64,000 bases of DNA, taken from assembly GCF_010548275.1 (NCBI RefSeq), contig NZ_JAAGLT010000021.1, positions 104,873 to 168,872 of the forward strand, written 5' to 3'. Under the pieces are notes generated by a model. The model worked only from the letters and a program-made list of their open reading frames with translations, did not search any database and was not told where the DNA came from. Position 1 is the stretch's first letter; every line of letters begins with the position of its first letter. The stretch is from Streptomyces sp. SID12488 (GTDB lineage: Bacteria > Actinomycetota > Actinomycetes > Streptomycetales > Streptomycetaceae). Of the stretch, positions 8,386 through 17,074 are shown in pieces. The position numbers and the translations under genes are program-made.

Positions 8386-8706
8386 TCAGGCGAGGTGGAA
8401 CACCTCGGTGAGGGGCTTCATGGCCTCGTCGGGGCGGGCGCCGTCCAGCGACTCGAAGAACGGCGCCATCTCCGTCTGCCAACGGGCGTTGACCTCTGCG
8501 GCTTCCATGCCGGCCTGGGCGGCGGCGAAGTCCTCGGTCTCCAAGTAGCCGACCAGCAGGCCGTCTTCGCGCAGGAAGAGCGAGTAGTTGTGCCAGCCGG
8601 TGGCCGAGAGCGCGTCGAGCATCTCGGGCCACACGGCGGCGTGCCGCTCGCGGTACTCGTCGAGGCGGTCCGCCCTGACCTTCAGCAGAAAGCACACGCG
8701 TTGCAT
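8386..8706 (-). CDS. rhaM: L-rhamnose mutarotase
   Basis: A 106-residue protein with the RhaM/RhaU signature: QRVCFLLKVRADRLDEYRERH, VWPEMLDALSATGWHNYSLF, and a C-terminal VFHLA. It interconverts the alpha and beta anomers of L-rhamnose, supplying the anomer used by the isomerase. The length matches the family (about 104 residues). An ATG is chosen over a TTG one codon upstream. It sits between the substrate-binding protein and the BNR enzyme in the importer operon. Confidence 0.9.
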   Translation of the reverse strand: MQRVCFLLKVRADRLDEYRERHAAVWPEMLDALSATGWHNYSLFLREDGLLVGYLETEDFAAAQAGMEAAEVNARWQTEMAPFFESLDGARPDEAMKPLTEVFHLA

Positions 8707-8738
8707 CAACAGCCCCTGGCCAATCAGAAGTTGAACTG

Positions 8739-9821
8739 TCAGAAGTTGAACTGGTCGATGTTGTCCTTGGTGAACACGGTCGGCTTGCCGAGGCTGATCA
8801 CGCCGTCCTTGCCGATGGTGTACTCACCCATGTCGCCGGCCTTGAAGGTCTCGCCCTCCTTGCCGGTGATCTGACCCGAGACCAGCGCGACGGCGGTGTG
8901 GGCGGCCAGCTCGCCGAGCTTCGCCGGGTCCCACAGCTCGAAGCCCTCGACGGTGCCGTTCTTGACGTACTTGCGCATGTCGTTGGGGGTGCCGAGGCCG
9001 GTCAGCTTGACCTTGCCCTTGTACTTCGAGCCGGACAGGTACTGGGCGGCGGCCTTGATGCCGACGGTGGTCGGGGAGATGATCCCCTTCAGGTTCGGGT
9101 ACTCCTGGAGGAGGCCCTGGGTCTGCTGGAAGGACTGCTGGGCGTCGTCGTTGCCGTACGCGACCTTGACGAGCTTGATGTCCTTGTACTTCGGGTCCGC
9201 GAGCTCCTTCTTCATGAAGTCGATCCAGATGTTCTGGTTCGTCGCGGTCTGGGCGGCGGACAGGATCGCGATCTCGCCCTTGTAGCCGATCTGCTCGGCG
9301 AGCAGCTGCACCTCGGTGCGGCCCAGGTCCTCGGCGCTGGCCTGCGAGACGGCGGCGTTGCGGCAGTCCGTCTTGGTGTCCGAGTCGTAGGTGACGACCT
9401 TGATGTCGTTCTTCATCGCCTGCTTGAGCGCGGTGCACAGCGCGCCCGGGTCCTGCGCGGACACGGCGATCGCGTCGACCTGCTGCTGGGTGAGCGTGTT
9501 GACGTACGACACCTGCCCGGAGGTGTCGGTGGCGCTGCTGGGGCCGACCTCCTTGTAGCTGGAGCCCAGCGCCTTCAGCGCGGTCTCGCCGCCCTTGTCG
9601 GCGGAGGTGAAGTACGGGTTGTTGACCTGCTTCGGCAGGAAGCCGACGGTCAGGCCCTTCTTGGTGGCTGCGTTCGGGTCGGCCTTGCCGGTCACGGCGG
9701 CCGAGGCACCCTCGTCCTTGACGTCGTTCTTGGTGGTGCCGCCACAGGCGGTGAGCGCCAGAGCGAGCGAGGTGGCAGCGGCGAGAGCCGCGGAGGCCCG
9801 GCGGACGGATGACTTGCGCAT
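8739..9821 (-). CDS. rhaS: Rhamnose ABC transporter substrate-binding lipoprotein
   Basis: A 360-residue periplasmic-binding-protein-like lipoprotein. It has an N-terminal signal with lipobox LTAC (Cys26), a short linker and a sugar-binding type I fold (FLPKQVNNPYFTSADKG, QVDAIAVSAQDPGAL, GLGTPNDMRKYVKNGTV). It matches rhamnose/autoinducer-2-type binding proteins. GGAAC precedes the ATG. In the operon it follows the second permease, separated by about 105 bases holding a Streptomyces dispersed hairpin repeat, which may help set its expression relative to the permeases. Confidence 0.88.
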   Translation of the reverse strand: MRKSSVRRASAALAAATSLALALTACGGTTKNDVKDEGASAAVTGKADPNAATKKGLTVGFLPKQVNNPYFTSADKGGETALKALGSSYKEVGPSSATDTSGQVSYVNTLTQQQVDAIAVSAQDPGALCTALKQAMKNDIKVVTYDSDTKTDCRNAAVSQASAEDLGRTEVQLLAEQIGYKGEIAILSAAQTATNQNIWIDFMKKELADPKYKDIKLVKVAYGNDDAQQSFQQTQGLLQEYPNLKGIISPTTVGIKAAAQYLSGSKYKGKVKLTGLGTPNDMRKYVKNGTVEGFELWDPAKLGELAAHTAVALVSGQITGKEGETFKAGDMGEYTIGKDGVISLGKPTVFTKDNIDQFNF

Positions 9822-9853
9822 GAGGGTTCCTTACAAACAGAGGGTGAGGAGGA

Positions 9854-9909
9854 GCGCCCCGTTTTCAGGGGCGCGAGGAACTGCGCGACCAGCCACAGCC
9901 GGCCCGCAG
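9854..9909. repeat. Dispersed Streptomyces intergenic repeat, copy 1
   Basis: The hairpin GCGCCCC/GGGGCGC (9854-9860 with 9868-9874) is followed by a conserved tail containing GAACTGCGCGACCAGCCAC. The same core recurs at 14945-15008 (inverted) and 59230-59271. This copy lies inside the rhamnose importer operon, between permease and binding-protein genes. Confidence 0.7.
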
Positions 9910-9926
9910 CAAACGAACGGCCTTAC

Positions 9927-10922
9927 TTACGTGAGCCTTTGAGACGCCCTGGCCAGTGAGACCTGCCGAGCGACCCGAGGTCCAAGCACGGACAGAACCA
10001 GCAGAATCCCGGTGACGACGATCTGCGACTGGGCCGAAACATCCTGCAGGCTCATCACGTTCTGTAGCGCGCCTAGCAAGAACACCCCGGCGATGGCGCC
10101 ACCGAGCGTCCCCTTGCCCCCGTCGAAGTCGATGCCACCCAGCAACACGGCGGCGATGACGGAGAGTTCGAGCCCGGTCGCGTTGTCATAGCGAGCGCTG
10201 GCGTAGTGCAGCGCCCAGAAGATCCCGGTGAGTGAGGCGGTGAGACCGGTCACCGCGAACAGGATCAGCTTCTGCCGCTTGACCCGGAGGCCGGCGAAGC
10301 GGGCCGCCTCCTCGTTCGCACCGATCGCGAACAGCGAGCGGCCGAACGGGGTGGCGTGCAGCACGACCACGGCGATCGCGAGCAGCACGAGGAAGGGCAG
10401 CAGGGCGTACGGGATGAAGGTGTCCCCGATGCGTCCGGCGGCGAAGTCCAGGTACTGGGTGGGGAAGTCGGTCACCGCGTCGGAGCCGAGCACGATCTGC
10501 GCGATACCCCGGTAGGCGGCCATGGTGCCGATGGTGACGGCGAGCGAGGGCAGCCCGAGGCGGGTGACGAGCAGCCCGTTGACCAGCCCGCAGACGACTC
10601 CGAGGAGCAGACAGATCGGGATGATCACCTCGATCGTCAGGCCCTGGTTCCACAGGGCACCCATCACGGCGCCGGAGAGTCCGGCGGTGGAGGCGACGGA
10701 CAGATCGATCTCGCCGGAGACGACGAGGAGGGTCATGGGGAGCGCGATGAGCGCGATCGGGAGGGTGTTGCCGATCAGGAAGGACAGGTTGAGCCCGTTG
10801 CCGAACCCGTCCACGAACCCGAAGGACAGCAGCAGGACGACGACGAGGAGGACACCGACGGCGGAGTCCCACCTTTTCAGGGAGGCCCCGCGCATGGCGC
10901 GCGCGAGCGACGAGTCAGCCAT
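9927..10922 (-). CDS. Rhamnose ABC transporter permease
   Basis: A 331-residue inner-membrane permease of the ribose/rhamnose class (BPD_transp_2). It has about eight to ten hydrophobic segments, for example VGVLLVVVLLLSFGFV and FLIGNTLPIALIALPMTLLV. The class motif SGEIDLSVAS..GLSGAV, the loop FAIGANEEAARFAGLRV and AAVLLGGIDFDGGKGTLGGA are all present. It overlaps the preceding permease gene by 8 bases, indicating translational coupling. With the other permease it would form the heterodimeric channel fed by the lipoprotein. Confidence 0.9.
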   Translation of the reverse strand: MADSSLARAMRGASLKRWDSAVGVLLVVVLLLSFGFVDGFGNGLNLSFLIGNTLPIALIALPMTLLVVSGEIDLSVASTAGLSGAVMGALWNQGLTIEVIIPICLLLGVVCGLVNGLLVTRLGLPSLAVTIGTMAAYRGIAQIVLGSDAVTDFPTQYLDFAAGRIGDTFIPYALLPFLVLLAIAVVVLHATPFGRSLFAIGANEEAARFAGLRVKRQKLILFAVTGLTASLTGIFWALHYASARYDNATGLELSVIAAVLLGGIDFDGGKGTLGGAIAGVFLLGALQNVMSLQDVSAQSQIVVTGILLVLSVLGPRVARQVSLARASQRLT

Positions 10923-11955
10923 GGCGGGCGTTCCTCTTCTTCAGGGCGGACGCCACGCGCAGGGCGACGATCCGGTCGACCGCGATGGCGAGGATGAGCA
11001 GGATGCCGTTGATGGCCATGACCCACACGGAGCTGACGCCGAGCGCGGGCAACACGCTGTTGATGGAGGTCAGCAGCAGGGCGCCGAGCGCGGCCCCGTA
11101 GACGCTGCCGGAGCCGCCGGTGAAGACCACACCGCCGACCACGACCGCGCTGACGACGGTGAGTTCGTACCCGTTGCCGGTGCTGGAGTCGACGTTGCCG
11201 AACCGCGCGAGGTAGAGCGCGCCGGCGAGTCCTGCGAGTCCGCCGCAGAAGGTGTACGCGGTGAGGATCCGCTTGCGTACGGGGATACCGGCGAGCCGGG
11301 CGGCCTCGGGGTTGGAGCCGAGCGCGTACAGCTCACGGCCGCTGCCGTACTGCCGGAGGTAGTAGGCGGTGGCGATGAGGACGGCGAGTGCGATCAGCGC
11401 GAGATAGGGAACCGCCGTGATGCCACCCGACCCGAAGTCGACGAATCCGTCCGGGAGGTCGGCCGCCGTGATCTGCCGTGAGCCGACCCAGATGGAGTCG
11501 ATGCCGCGGATGATGTAGAGCGTGCCGAGGGTGACGACGAGAGCGGGTACCTGGCCGAAGCTGACGAGCAGTCCGTTGAGGAGTCCGAAGCCGATGCCGA
11601 GGAGGACGGCCAGGGCGATGGCCACGACGGGGTTTCCGCCGTCCTGGAGGTAGAGGCCGGCGGCGAAGGCGCTGATGCCGAGCGTGGAGCCGACCGACAG
11701 GTCGACGTTGCGGGTGATGACCACCAGCGACTGGCCGGTGGCGACCAGGACCAGGATCGTCGCGTTCAGCAGCAGGTCCTTGATGCCCTGCTCGGACAGG
11801 AACTCGCTGTTGCCGGCCTGGGTGACGGCGATCATCACCAGGAAGACGACCAGGATGGCGAGTTCGCGCATCTTGAACACGCGGTCCACCAGCCGGGTGC
11901 CGCTGGACTTGGGCACCTCGGCGGCGGGGGCGGGGTTGGGGGCGGTCACCGTCAT
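10915..11955 (-). CDS. Rhamnose ABC transporter permease
   Basis: A 346-residue permease of the same class as its neighbour. It has ITRNVDLSVGSTLGISAFAAG, YALGSNPEAARLAGIPV and VVVGGVVFTGGSGSVYGAALG, with several membrane segments. The start is the ATG that overlaps the ATPase stop as ATGA. A longer in-frame extension upstream runs through the ATPase coding region and is rejected. Tight overlap on both sides shows a single transport operon. Confidence 0.9.
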   Translation of the reverse strand: MTVTAPNPAPAAEVPKSSGTRLVDRVFKMRELAILVVFLVMIAVTQAGNSEFLSEQGIKDLLLNATILVLVATGQSLVVITRNVDLSVGSTLGISAFAAGLYLQDGGNPVVAIALAVLLGIGFGLLNGLLVSFGQVPALVVTLGTLYIIRGIDSIWVGSRQITAADLPDGFVDFGSGGITAVPYLALIALAVLIATAYYLRQYGSGRELYALGSNPEAARLAGIPVRKRILTAYTFCGGLAGLAGALYLARFGNVDSSTGNGYELTVVSAVVVGGVVFTGGSGSVYGAALGALLLTSINSVLPALGVSSVWVMAINGILLILAIAVDRIVALRVASALKKRNARHG

Positions 11956-13469
11956 GCGGCGGCCCTCCCGGTGGCTGCGGCCATCACCGTTTCCTCGGTT
12001 GCTTCGGAGCGCGGGATCTCGGCGGCGAGGCGGCCCTCGTGCATCACGAGCACGCGGTCGGCCATTCCGAGGATCTCGGGCAGGTCGGAGGAGATCATCA
12101 GCACGGCCACACCGTCGGCGGCCAGCTCGCTGAGCAGGCGGTGCACCTCGGCCTTGGTACCGACGTCGATGCCACGGGTGGGCTCGTCGACGATCAGCAC
12201 CCTGGGCCCGGTGGCGAGCCACTTGGCCAGGACGACCTTCTGCTGGTTGCCGCCGGACAGCGTGTTGACGGTGTCGGCGATGCGGGCGTACTTCACCTGG
12301 AGCTTCACGGCCCAGTCGAGGGAGCGGCTGCGCTCGGCGCCCCGGTCCATCAGCCCGGCCTTGACGGTCGTGCGAAGACCCGTGAGGCCGATGTTCCGCT
12401 CGATGGACATGTCCATCACCAGGCCCTGGGCGCGGCGGTCCTCGGGGACGAGGGCGAGCCCGGCGGCCATGGCCGTGGAGGGCGCTCCGTTCGTCAGGAG
12501 CGTGCCGTCCACCTCGACCTCGCCGGCGTCCCAGCGGTCGATGCCGAAGACGGCTCGGGCCACCTCGGTGCGGCCGGCGCCGACGAGTCCGGCGAGGCCC
12601 ACGATCTCGCCGTGCCGGACCTCGAAGGAGACGTCGGTGAAGACACCCTCGCGGGTCAGCCGGCGCACGCTGAGCGCGACCTCGCCGGCCTCCACGTCCT
12701 GCTTCGGGTAGAGCTCGTCGAGGTCGCGGCCGACCATCCGGCGTACGAGATCGTCCTCGGTCATGCCGTCGATCGGCTCACTGGCGATCCAGGCACCGTC
12801 GCGGAGGGTCGTCACCTGCTGGCAGATCTGGAAGATCTCCTCCAGCCGGTGCGAGATGAACAGCACGGCGGCGCCCTGTTCGCGCAGGGTGCGGACGACG
12901 CCGAAGAGGCGGGCCACCTCGCTGCCGGTGAGGGCCGCGGTCGGCTCGTCCATGATCAGGACGCGGGCGTCGAAGGAGAGCGCCTTGGCGATCTCGACGA
13001 TCTGCTGGTCCGCGATGGACAGGCCGCGTGCGGGGCGGTCGGGGTCGAGTTCGACGCCCAGGCGCCTCATCAGCGCGGCGGTCGCCGCGTGGGTGGCCTT
13101 GTGGTCGATCCGGCCGAGGGCGCGCCGGGGCTGGCGACCCATGAAGATGTTTTCGGCGATCGACAGGTCCGGGAAGAGCGTGGGCTCCTGGTAGATGACG
13201 GCGATACCGGCGTCGCGGGCGTCGCCGGGGCCGTGGAAGACGACGGGCGCGCCGTCGAGCAGCACCTGGCCGGCATCCGGTCGGTGCACGCCGGCGAGCG
13301 TCTTGATGAGGGTGGACTTACCGGCGCCGTTCTCACCGGCGAGTGCGTGCACTTCGCCGGGAAACAGCTGCATGGAGACGTCCCGCAGGGCACGCACCGC
13401 ACCGAAGGACTTCGAGATGTCCTTGAGTGCCAGCACAGGGGCCGGCCCCGGGTCGGACGGGTGGGTCAT
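11952..13469 (-). CDS. Rhamnose ABC transporter ATP-binding protein (double cassette)
   Basis: A 505-residue protein with two ABC cassettes, as in the RbsA/RhaT sugar-importer ATPases. The first cassette has Walker A GENGAGKST, signature LSIADQQ and Walker B VLIMDEPTAAL. The second has the usual degenerate Walker A (GLVGAGRTE), signature LSGGNQQK and Walker B VLIVDEPTRGI. GAGGAG precedes the ATG. It is the first gene of the minus-strand arm and starts about 64 bases downstream of a readable promoter with an operator. Confidence 0.92.
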   Translation of the reverse strand: MTHPSDPGPAPVLALKDISKSFGAVRALRDVSMQLFPGEVHALAGENGAGKSTLIKTLAGVHRPDAGQVLLDGAPVVFHGPGDARDAGIAVIYQEPTLFPDLSIAENIFMGRQPRRALGRIDHKATHAATAALMRRLGVELDPDRPARGLSIADQQIVEIAKALSFDARVLIMDEPTAALTGSEVARLFGVVRTLREQGAAVLFISHRLEEIFQICQQVTTLRDGAWIASEPIDGMTEDDLVRRMVGRDLDELYPKQDVEAGEVALSVRRLTREGVFTDVSFEVRHGEIVGLAGLVGAGRTEVARAVFGIDRWDAGEVEVDGTLLTNGAPSTAMAAGLALVPEDRRAQGLVMDMSIERNIGLTGLRTTVKAGLMDRGAERSRSLDWAVKLQVKYARIADTVNTLSGGNQQKVVLAKWLATGPRVLIVDEPTRGIDVGTKAEVHRLLSELAADGVAVLMISSDLPEILGMADRVLVMHEGRLAAEIPRSEATEETVMAAATGRAAA

Positions 13470-13513
13470 GAGGGCTCCTCGACGACGCCGGTGGGACTGG
13501 CCTCACGACGTCG

Positions 13514-13525
13514 TGAAAGGTTTCA
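13514..13525. promoter_or_regulatory. LacI-type operator at importer promoter
   Basis: TGAAAGGTTTCA has perfect 5-base arms around GG. It lies just downstream of the predicted start point of the minus-strand importer promoter, a normal position for a LacI-family repressor. It resembles the site at 13680-13691. Confidence 0.55.
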
Positions 13526-13539
13526 ACTGGGTTGCCGGG

Positions 13540-13569
13540 ACGTTAGACACGGGAGACATGTCACGTCAA
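13540..13569 (-). promoter_or_regulatory. Predicted promoter of the importer operon
   Basis: On the minus strand, TTGACG (13564-13569) and TAACGT (13540-13545) are separated by 18 bases, a reasonable housekeeping sigma-factor promoter. Transcription would begin near 13533, just ahead of the operator and about 65 bases before the ATPase gene. Confidence 0.5.
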
Positions 13570-13579
13570 TGGGTATGTG

Positions 13580-13594
13580 TCGAAATTCTTTCGA
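13580..13594. promoter_or_regulatory. Central inverted repeat between divergent rhamnose promoters
   Basis: TCGAAATTCTTTCGA has perfect 6-base arms around TTC. It lies between the two divergent promoters and upstream of both, where an activator or a looping repressor could bind. No protein can be assigned. Confidence 0.35.
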
Positions 13595-13643
13595 TAGTCG
13601 AAGGTCACAGGCAAGTCACGGTAGGCCGAAACGGTCAGAGGAC

Positions 13644-13672
13644 TTGACACCCCTTCGGGCTGCTCATAGCTT
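13644..13672 (+). promoter_or_regulatory. Predicted promoter of rhaI operon
   Basis: A perfect TTGACA -35 (13644-13649) is followed after 17 bases by TAGCTT (13667-13672). Transcription would start near 13679, directly at the LacI-type operator and about 78 bases before the rhaI start codon. Confidence 0.6.
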
Positions 13673-13679
13673 CCCGTTC

Positions 13680-13691
13680 TGAATCGTTTCA
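13680..13691. promoter_or_regulatory. LacI-type operator at rhaI promoter
   Basis: TGAATCGTTTCA differs at one position from the palindrome TGAAACGTTTCA and has the central CG common in LacI-family operators. It begins at the predicted transcription start of the rhaI operon, so binding would block initiation. Confidence 0.55.
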
Positions 13692-13756
13692 TCAGACCGT
13701 CGTTCCGCGTGCTGATTCCCAGCAGTCGTTCCGACCGATGCCACAGGAGTCCTGAA

Positions 13757-14917
13757 GTGACCGACCTCAGCGCGGTGAAGGCCGCTCTCAAGACCCAGGC
13801 CATCGAAACGCCGTCGTGGGCGTACGGGAACTCGGGGACCCGTTTCAAGGTGTTCGCCCAGCCCGGCGTCCCCCGGAACCCCTTCGAGAAGCTGGACGAC
13901 GCGGCCCAGGTGCACGCCCTCACCGGTGTGGCCCCGACCGTCGCCCTGCACATTCCGTGGGACAAGGTCGAGGACTATGCGGCTCTTGCCAAGTACGCCG
14001 GGGAGCGCGGCCTGAAGCTGGGCGCGATCAACTCGAACACCTTCCAGGACGACGACTACAAGCTCGGCAGCATCTGCCACCCGGACGCGGTGGTGCGCCG
14101 CAAGGCGCTCGGTCACTTGTTGGAGTGCGTCGACATCATGGACGCGACGGGGTCGAAGGACCTCAAGCTGTGGTTCGCCGACGGGACGAACTATCCCGGT
14201 CAGGACGACATCCGTGAGCGGCAGGACCGGCTCTCCGAGGCCCTGGCCGCGGTGTACGAGCGGCTCGGCGACGACCAGCGCATGCTCCTCGAGTACAAGT
14301 TCTTCGAGCCGGCCTTCTACGCGACCGACGTCCCGGACTGGGGCACGGCGTACGCGCACTGCCTCAAGCTCGGCCCGAAGGCACAGGTCGTGGTCGACAC
14401 CGGGCACCACGCGCCCGGGACCAACATCGAGTTCATCGTCGCGACGCTGCTGCGCGAGGGGAAGCTCGGCGCGTTCGACTTCAACTCGCGGTTCTACGCG
14501 GACGACGACCTGATGGTCGGCTCGGCGGACCCGTTCCAGCTGTTCCGGATCATGTACGAGGTGATCCGGGGCGGCGGGTTCGTGCCCGAGGTCGCGTTCA
14601 TGCTGGACCAGTGCCACAACATCGAGGCGAAGATTCCGGCGATCATCCGGTCGGTGATGAACGTTCAGGAGGCGACGGCGAAGGCACTCCTTGTTGACGC
14701 GTCGGCGTTGGGTGCTGCTCAGCGGGCCGGGGATGTGCTGGCCGCCAACGCGGTGTTGATGGACGCGTACAACACGGATGTGCGGCCGTTGCTCGTGGAG
14801 GTTCGGGAGGAGCTGGGGTTGGACGGGGATCCGATCGCCGCGTATGCCCGGTCCGGGTGGGGTTCGAAGATCGCCGCGGAGCGGGTTGGTGGGGAGCAGG
14901 CCGGTTGGGGGGCGTGA
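13757..14917 (+). CDS. rhaI: L-rhamnose isomerase
   Basis: A 386-residue TIM-barrel isomerase converting L-rhamnose to L-rhamnulose. It matches the RhaI type (Pseudomonas stutzeri-like): KLGAINSNTFQDDDYKLGSICHPD, LKLWFADGTNYPGQDDIRER, LEYKFFEPAFYATDVPDWG, VVVDTGHHAPGTNIEF and FDFNSRFYADDDLMVGSADP, including the metal-binding Glu, Asp and His positions. The GTG start follows AGGAG at 7 bases. It is the first gene of the plus-strand arm. Confidence 0.93.
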   Translation: MTDLSAVKAALKTQAIETPSWAYGNSGTRFKVFAQPGVPRNPFEKLDDAAQVHALTGVAPTVALHIPWDKVEDYAALAKYAGERGLKLGAINSNTFQDDDYKLGSICHPDAVVRRKALGHLLECVDIMDATGSKDLKLWFADGTNYPGQDDIRERQDRLSEALAAVYERLGDDQRMLLEYKFFEPAFYATDVPDWGTAYAHCLKLGPKAQVVVDTGHHAPGTNIEFIVATLLREGKLGAFDFNSRFYADDDLMVGSADPFQLFRIMYEVIRGGGFVPEVAFMLDQCHNIEAKIPAIIRSVMNVQEATAKALLVDASALGAAQRAGDVLAANAVLMDAYNTDVRPLLVEVREELGLDGDPIAAYARSGWGSKIAAERVGGEQAGWGA

Positions 14918-14944
14918 CTTCCGGGTCTCGTCTGCCAGGTTCGG

Positions 14945-15008
14945 TTCGTCGCGGACCATCAGCTCGTTGTGGCTTGTCGCGCAGTTCCCCGCGCCCCTAT
15001 AGGGGCGC
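14945..15008. repeat. Dispersed Streptomyces intergenic repeat, copy 2 (inverted)
   Basis: Read on the minus strand, this copy gives the same GGGGCGCGGGGAACTGCGCG core as the others, next to a perfect 18-base palindrome GCGCCCCTATAGGGGCGC (14991-15008). It fills most of the rhaI-to-aldolase spacer and ends close to the ribosome site of the aldolase gene. Confidence 0.7.
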
Positions 15009-15034
15009 CACACATCACGTAAGGATTGACTCGC

Positions 15035-17074
15035 ATGGCTATCCATCCCGAAGCCGCCGCCCTCATCGCACGGTCTCGTCGGCTTGGTGCTGACGCCCGG
15101 AACACCAACTACGCGGGTGGGAACACGTCCGCGAAGGGGACCGATATCGATCCCGTCACCGGGGGTGATGTCGAGCTGATGTGGGTCAAGGGGTCCGGGG
15201 GTGACCTGGGGACCCTGACCGAGGGTGGGCTGGCCGTGCTGCGGCTGGACCGGCTGCACGCGCTCAAGGGGGTCTATCCGGGCGTCGAGCGCGAGGACGA
15301 GATGGTCGCCGCGTTCGACTACTGCCTGCACGGCAAGGGTGGGGCGGCACCGTCCATCGACACCGCGATGCACGGGCTCGTCGACGCCGCGCACGTGGAT
15401 CACCTCCACCCCGACTCCGGTATCGCGCTCGCCTGCGCGGCCGACGGGGAGAAGCTGACCGCCGAGTGTTTCGGGGACAGCGTGGTGTGGGTGCCGTGGC
15501 GGCGCCCCGGGTTCCAGCTCGGCCTGGACATCGCCGCCGTGAAGGCCGCCAATCCGCAGGCGATCGGATGCGTCCTCGGCGGGCACGGCATCACCGCCTG
15601 GGGCGACACCGCCGAGGAGTGCGAGAAGAACTCGCTGCACATCATCCGTACGGCCGAGGCGTTCCTCGCCGAGCGCGGGAAGGCCGAGCCGTTCGGCCCG
15701 GTTCTCGACGGGTACGCGGCCCTCGCGCCCGAGGAGCGGCGTGAGCGTGCCGCCGCGCTCGCCCCGTATGTGCGGGCCATCGCCTCGCAGGACAAGCCGC
15801 AGGTCGGGCACTTCACCGACTCGGACGTCGTGCTGGACTTCGTGTCACGCGCCGAGCACCCGCGGCTGGCGGCCCTTGGTACCTCCTGCCCTGACCACTT
15901 CCTGCGCACCAAGGTCAGGCCGCTCGTCCTCGATCTGCCGGCCTCCGCGCCCCTCGACCAGGCGATCGCGCGGCTCAAGGAGCTGCACGCCGAGTACCGC
16001 GAGGAGTACGCGGCCTACTACGGGCGCAACGCCCTGCCCGACTCCCCCGCGATGCGCGGCGCCGACCCGGCGATCGTGCTGATCCCCGGCGTGGGCATGT
16101 TCAGCTTCGGCAAGGACAAGCAGACCGCTCGGGTGGCCGGTGAGTTCTACGTCAACGCGATCAACGTGATGCACGGGGCCGAGGCGGTCTCGACGTACGC
16201 GCCGATCGAGGAGTCGGAGAAGTTCCGCATCGAGTACTGGGCCCTGGAGGAGGCGAAGCTCCAGCGGATGCCGAAGCCGAAGGCGCTGGCCACTCGGGTC
16301 GCTCTCGTCACCGGTGCGGGTAGCGGGATCGGCAGGGCGATCGCCGAACGGCTGGTCGCCGAGGGCGCCTGTGTCGTCGTCGCCGACCTCAACGCGGAGA
16401 ACGCCCAGGCTGTGGCGGAGGAGCTGGGCGGGGCGGACAAGGCCGTCGCCGTCACCGTCGATGTGACGAGCGAGGAGCAGATCGCCGAGGCGTTCCGGGC
16501 CGCCGTGCTGGCGTTCGGCGGGGTGGATCTCGTCGTCAACAACGCGGGGATCTCGATCTCCAAGCCGCTGCTGGAGACCTCGGCGCGGGACTGGGATCTG
16601 CAGCACGACATCATGGCGCGCGGTTCGTTCCTCGTCTCTCGCGAGGCGGCGCGCGTGCTGATCGCGCAGGAGCTGGGCGGCGACATCATCTACATCGCGT
16701 CCAAGAACGCCGTCTTCGCCGGGCCGAACAACATCGCCTACTCCGCGACCAAGGCCGACCAGGCGCACCAGGTGCGGCTGCTGGCCGCCGAGCTGGGCGA
16801 GCACGGCATCCGGGTCAACGGCATCAACCCCGACGGTGTCGTGCGCGGCTCCGGGATCTTCGCGGCCGGCTGGGGTGCCCAGCGTGCGGCGACGTACGGG
16901 ATCGAGGAGGAGAAGCTCGGCGAGTTCTACGCGCAGCGGACCATCCTCAAGCGCGAGGTACTGCCCGAGCACGTCGCCAACGCCGTGTTCGCGCTGACCG
17001 GCGGCGAGCTGACGCACACCACCGGGCTGCACGTACCGGTCGACGCCGGCGTCGCCGCGGCCTTCCTGCGATGA
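15035..17074 (+). CDS. rhaEW: Bifunctional rhamnulose-1-phosphate aldolase / lactaldehyde dehydrogenase
   Basis: A 679-residue fusion. Residues about 1-400 form a class II aldolase/adducin domain (NYAGGNTSAKGTDID; HVDHLHPDSGIAL with metal histidines; GHGITAWGDTAEEC). Residues about 425-679 form a short-chain dehydrogenase (VTGAGSGIGRAIAERL, NNAGIS, and the active-site segment YSATKADQ). The same fusion in Bacillus subtilis (RhaEW, formerly YuxG) cleaves rhamnulose-1-phosphate to DHAP and L-lactaldehyde and oxidises the lactaldehyde to lactate. AAGGA lies 9 bases before the ATG; a TTG three codons upstream is less likely. The gene overlaps rhaB by ATGA. Confidence 0.92.
   Translation: MAIHPEAAALIARSRRLGADARNTNYAGGNTSAKGTDIDPVTGGDVELMWVKGSGGDLGTLTEGGLAVLRLDRLHALKGVYPGVEREDEMVAAFDYCLHGKGGAAPSIDTAMHGLVDAAHVDHLHPDSGIALACAADGEKLTAECFGDSVVWVPWRRPGFQLGLDIAAVKAANPQAIGCVLGGHGITAWGDTAEECEKNSLHIIRTAEAFLAERGKAEPFGPVLDGYAALAPEERRERAAALAPYVRAIASQDKPQVGHFTDSDVVLDFVSRAEHPRLAALGTSCPDHFLRTKVRPLVLDLPASAPLDQAIARLKELHAEYREEYAAYYGRNALPDSPAMRGADPAIVLIPGVGMFSFGKDKQTARVAGEFYVNAINVMHGAEAVSTYAPIEESEKFRIEYWALEEAKLQRMPKPKALATRVALVTGAGSGIGRAIAERLVAEGACVVVADLNAENAQAVAEELGGADKAVAVTVDVTSEEQIAEAFRAAVLAFGGVDLVVNNAGISISKPLLETSARDWDLQHDIMARGSFLVSREAARVLIAQELGGDIIYIASKNAVFAGPNNIAYSATKADQAHQVRLLAAELGEHGIRVNGINPDGVVRGSGIFAAGWGAQRAATYGIEEEKLGEFYAQRTILKREVLPEHVANAVFALTGGELTHTTGLHVPVDAGVAAAFLR

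Noticed and set aside
11956..12222. Longer start for the first rhamnose permease
   Set aside because: The extension reads through the ATPase coding region in another frame; the ATGA overlap start is typical for this operon type.
13664..15811. Long minus-strand open frame opposite rhaI and the aldolase gene
   Set aside because: It lies antisense to two well-supported genes, has low-complexity Arg/Gly/Leu composition and no domain; such shadows are common in high-GC DNA.
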